This document shows, one piece after another, positions 62,201 through 64,000 of a DNA stretch of 64,000 nucleotides. Source of the DNA: Streptomyces sp. MspMP-M5 (lineage in GTDB: Bacteria; Actinomycetota; Actinomycetes; Streptomycetales; Streptomycetaceae). Position 1 is the stretch's first letter; the number at the start of each line of letters is the position of its first letter. The stretch lies in assembly GCF_000373585.1 (NCBI RefSeq), contig NZ_KB891918.1, forward strand, positions 30,124 through 94,123, written 5' to 3'. The notes beneath the pieces are model-generated. The model made no database searches. It was not told where the DNA came from and worked only from the letters and a program-made list of their open reading frames with translations. Both the position numbers and the translations under genes were made by a program.

Positions 62201-63480
62201 CCGAGGTCGACGCGGTAGCCGCGGACCTTCACCTCGTCGTCGGCCCGCCCCAGGAACGCGATCTCCCCGTCCGCGGTGACCCGGCCGAGGTCGCCGGTGC
62301 GGTACAGCCGGCCGCCCCCAGGGGCCAGCGGGTGCGCGACGAAGCGCTCCGCGGTCAGTTCCGGGCGCCCCACATAGCCGCGGGCGACGCCGGGCCCGCC
62401 CACGCAGATCTCGCCGACCGCCCCGTCCGGCACCGGCCGGCGCTCCTCGTCGAGCAGTACCACCGTGTACGTGGGCAGCGGCCGGCCGATCGTGACCGGC
62501 CGGCCCGGCCGCAGCTCGGCGACGGTCGCGGTGACGGTGGTCTCGGTCGGCCCGTAGGTGTTGAGGATCCGCCGCCCCGGCCGGCTCCACCGCTCGACGA
62601 GCCGGGCCGGGCACGCCTCGCCGCCCACCATGAGGGCGCGCACCCCCGGCAGGTCCCGGGGGACCGTCGCCAGCAGCGTCGGGACGCAGTACAGGACCGT
62701 GATGCCCAACTCGTCCAGGGTGTCGGCGAGTTCGGCGCCGAAGCGTCCCGCGCCGGCCTCGGCCGGCCCCGCGACGAGGGTCGCGCCCACCGCCCAGGTG
62801 GGCCAGATCTCCTCGATGGAGAAGTCGAACGAGACGGTCATGCCCTGGTAGACCCGGTCCTCCGGGCGCACGTCGTAGACGCCGGGGACGACGGCGAGGA
62901 AGTTGCAGATGCTGGAGTGCGCGACGGCCACGCCCTTGGGGCGGCCGCTGGAGCCCGAGGTGTACATGATGTAGGCGAGCGGATCGGCCGGGTCGTCGTC
63001 CTCCGGACCCGGTGGGCCCGCCGCCCGCGCCGGGGCCGGGCCCCGCGGCCGGGTGGCCGGCGCCGCGGCCAGCTCCGCCGCCCGCGTGTCCAGCTCCACC
63101 ACATGCGCCCCCAGCCCCGCCACCGCGCCCGCCCGCCCGGCCACCGTCAGCACCGCGTCCACCCGCGCGTCCGACGCGATGAAGGCGACCCGGTCCGCGG
63201 GCGCCGCCGGGTCGATGGGGACGAACGTCGCGCCGGCCTTGCCCACCGCCAGCAGCGCGGCGTACAGGTCCACCGACCGCGGCAGCAGCAGCGCGACCCG
63301 GGACCCCGCGCCGACGCCCAGCCCGCGCAGGTGGTGGGCGAGCCGGTTGGCGCGGGCGTCGAGTTCCGCGTACGTCAGGGTGTGCGGGCCGCACTCCAGC
63401 GCCGTCGCCGAGGGCGTACGGTCACAGGTCGTCTCGAAGACGCGGTACAGCCGCGTGCCGCCCCTCCTGGTCGTGCCCAT
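59296..63480 (-). CDS. Single-module NRPS of the poly-lysine synthetase (Pls) type
   Basis: This 1394-residue protein has an adenylation domain (about 1-540; YTSGSSGRPKG, NTYGPTETT, YRTGDLGR, RGYRVDLGEID) and a carrier domain with LGGHS (Ser591). The rest is a membrane part in which three soluble left-handed beta-helix domains, each opening with L-R-L-L/F-G-A-R-I-G (about 787, 1027 and 1268), alternate with pairs of transmembrane helices. This is the layout of epsilon-poly-lysine synthetase (about 1320 residues) and the NRPS terminal domain TIGR02353. Read by eye, the binding-pocket code is D-F-E-Y-M-G-T-V-T-K; its Glu and Gly resemble codes for basic amino acids. No condensation or thioesterase domain exists. 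It probably makes a linear homopolymer, but the monomer is unproven. Confidence 0.92.
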   Translation of the reverse strand: MGTTRRGGTRLYRVFETTCDRTPSATALECGPHTLTYAELDARANRLAHHLRGLGVGAGSRVALLLPRSVDLYAALLAVGKAGATFVPIDPAAPADRVAFIASDARVDAVLTVAGRAGAVAGLGAHVVELDTRAAELAAAPATRPRGPAPARAAGPPGPEDDDPADPLAYIMYTSGSSGRPKGVAVAHSSICNFLAVVPGVYDVRPEDRVYQGMTVSFDFSIEEIWPTWAVGATLVAGPAEAGAGRFGAELADTLDELGITVLYCVPTLLATVPRDLPGVRALMVGGEACPARLVERWSRPGRRILNTYGPTETTVTATVAELRPGRPVTIGRPLPTYTVVLLDEERRPVPDGAVGEICVGGPGVARGYVGRPELTAERFVAHPLAPGGGRLYRTGDLGRVTADGEIAFLGRADDEVKVRGYRVDLGEIDNVLLEDPGVAEAATALVRLPARDGEAEDEEGAGECRELSAYVVPSSNYGASSSNGDGPADAAAADALVARLHQLLRQRLPAYMVPPFLDVLPRLPAMPSGKVDRRRLPAPTGRRLGGGGPVVPPRGEVESRVREVWAEVFGMQPDTLSTEADFFDDLGGHSLLAAQVVSLLRSRGVGSGTGATLRALYAHPTVRGLAAGLDAAGVPEALPGNGDGADGGPGTAGTGSAAASPPPVRPRPLRHSRARIAVAGLVQAAALYLLLFATTLPLAIVFGRQGGVFTSRTPVPVQPVLAVLVGYAGVRWLLPVLLARPLAAGVRPGRYPLWGPTYLRLWTLGLLLSVSPLPALSGSPLAGGYLRLLGARIGPRTTIATGGVPLPSLVRIGADASIGYGVTLHAWRVADGWVTVAPIDIGPRAYVGAHAVLEPGARVETGAGLGEQSVLGEGDAVPPGARWAGSPPSPVPALTPDVEEMLRAGGPAERGRVRHLAAALLGVVLLELLALAVLVPGAALVWCAWLAWGSGPAVLVSLVLAAPLYVLSVCAAVAGAKRLVLRRTPVGSHPVRSGLGVRKWLSDKLLESSLALTNSLYATLYTAPWLRLLGARIGPGAEVSTASHLDPDLLVLGEGSFVADMAGVGGAAFAGGRVLCRRTEVGRRAFVGNAAYLPAGTRTGPHSLIGVGTVPAEEEVPPGSFWLGSPAFRLPRRQSSGTFPEELTFRPTRRAVRRRLAVEYFRATMPAALLGTTAYLFLLALSGVAHSPSLALPVLLAPVLLMAAGLAVVAACALLKWLVVGRYRPRVEPLWSWFVRRTEFVTGLYEAAAVPAGLAALAGTPFLPPALRLFGARIGRRTWLATTFLTEFDLVEVGDDAAIGAGVSLQTHLFEDRVMKMSKVTVRAGAGVGSRAIILYDGTVGEGVWLDALSLVMKGEYLLPGTAWRGIPAQGLALRPADRPSAAPAPHPTSPAR

Positions 63481-63496
63481 GACTCCATCGCAGCGC

Positions 63497-63512
63497 CGAT
63501 CACGCGTGATCG
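63497..63512. promoter_or_regulatory. Perfect 16-bp palindrome in the synthetase promoter region
   Basis: CGATCACGCGTGATCG is a perfect palindrome 17 bases before the synthetase start codon on the minus strand. Such a site close to the start suits a dimeric repressor. Confidence 0.6.
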
Positions 63513-63708
63513 CATGTCCGGTCGCGGGAGCCCGTGTTGCGGGACGCGTCAGCCGCGATACGGGTCGTCACCCGATCGTATGGCCGCGGTCACGCCGGGC
63601 CACCGCGCACGCCCTCGGCGCACCAGGCTGGGAGGCGCCCCCATCCCCTCCGGGGACCCGTCCCGGACCCACCGGGAACGCCCCGGCTCACGGAAGGCCC
63701 GGCTCGTG

Positions 63709-63930
63709 ATGCCTCTGCCGCCGCCGCACTGCCCGACCCCCGACTGCGACGACCACCTGTGGAAGGACACCACCACCACCGAGGTCCACCGGGACAACTG
63801 GCGCTGGTGGTGCCACCGTTGCGACAAGAAGTGCTACCCGACCCGCGAGCAGATCGAGGAGTACCGGGACGCGGTCGGGACGGGCTGCCGGGACCCGAGG
63901 GACCCCCGGGTGGCGGCCCGCCCCCACTGA
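63709..63930 (+). CDS. Small cysteine-rich, probable zinc-binding protein
   Basis: This 73-residue protein has two cysteine clusters, CPTPDC (residues 8-13) and CHRCDKKC (about 35-42), with several Trp and His residues between. The spacing suits a zinc ribbon, although the first pair is C-x4-C. The C-terminal third is Arg/Pro-rich. GGAAGG lies upstream; GTG 63706 is an equally possible start. It is divergent from the synthetase gene and might regulate it, but that is only positional. Confidence 0.6.
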   Translation: MPLPPPHCPTPDCDDHLWKDTTTTEVHRDNWRWWCHRCDKKCYPTREQIEEYRDAVGTGCRDPRDPRVAARPH

Positions 63931-64000
63931 CCGCGCCCCGGCGCGCGGGCCGTCAGCCGGCCTGCCCCGGCCACGGCACCTCGGTGGCGACCGGCGCCCC

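Noticed and set aside
63953..64000. Possible C-terminal end of a minus-strand gene at the right edge
   Set aside because: A TGA preceded by 15 open codons exists, but the stretch is too short to recognise a product or to judge coding potential.

Overview
The window is about 64 kb of very GC-rich DNA with frequent GTG and TTG starts, polypurine ribosome binding sites and many 4-bp start/stop overlaps. With its gene content (sucCD, purN-purH, folD, mdh, pcrA, NlpC/P60 and M23 cell-wall enzymes, DUF6350, DUF3017) this points to the conserved chromosomal core of a Streptomyces or a close relative. No rRNA, tRNA, CRISPR array, prophage or insertion sequence was seen.

Left part (1-10 kb). After a truncated secreted protein and two membrane proteins comes an envelope-stress-like block. 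It has a PspC-domain membrane protein with a small partner (minus strand), a divergent PASTA-less Ser/Thr kinase, a PspC-domain histidine kinase and a LuxR-type response regulator. Both the pspC promoter and the kinase promoter carry helically phased copies of TCAGGG/CCCTGA, probably the operator of this regulator.

10-19 kb. A group of cell-wall enzymes: two NlpC/P60 proteins (one behind a c-di-AMP-type riboswitch that carries a repeat element), a coiled-coil M23 peptidase with a tyrosine-rich N-terminus, and a lipase. The helicase gene pcrA lies among them behind a DNA-damage-type promoter. A stand-alone B12-binding mutase subunit (IcmB-like) follows.

19.7-28.2 kb. A divergent five-gene MoxR/VWA system: DUF5691 and a SWIM-family protein that has lost its zinc finger on the minus strand; MoxR ATPase, DUF5682 and VWA protein on the plus strand. 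The two arms are fired from back-to-back promoters that both match the PafBC (recA-NDp-like) DNA-damage consensus. This is the strongest candidate for a little-described system here.

28-45.5 kb. Two repetitive secreted proteins, then housekeeping metabolism: sucCD, a sigma-factor-like membrane protein, DUF6350, purN-purH, two Pro/Gln-rich membrane proteins, folD, DUF3017, icd and mdh. Strong hairpin terminators separate the units.

45.7-50.7 kb. A three-gene unit whose first two proteins share a QGA..IGDHNT motif reminiscent of amyloid-signalling motifs, followed by small accessory genes (DUF5988, Uma2 nuclease-like, a secreted protein).

51-58.5 kb. A glycine-betaine operon: betaine-aldehyde dehydrogenase, a choline oxidase-type GMC enzyme and an ABC importer (ATPase, an unrecognised 57-residue protein, a doubled permease, and a lipoprotein binding protein).

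58.5-63.5 kb. A minus-strand pair: a 1394-residue single-module synthetase built like epsilon-poly-lysine synthetase (adenylation, carrier, then three membrane-separated left-handed beta-helix domains) and a glutamine-amidotransferase-like protein. The adenylation pocket, read by eye, looks suited to a basic amino acid, so a cationic homopoly(amino acid) is the leading guess. A small zinc-ribbon-like gene closes the window.
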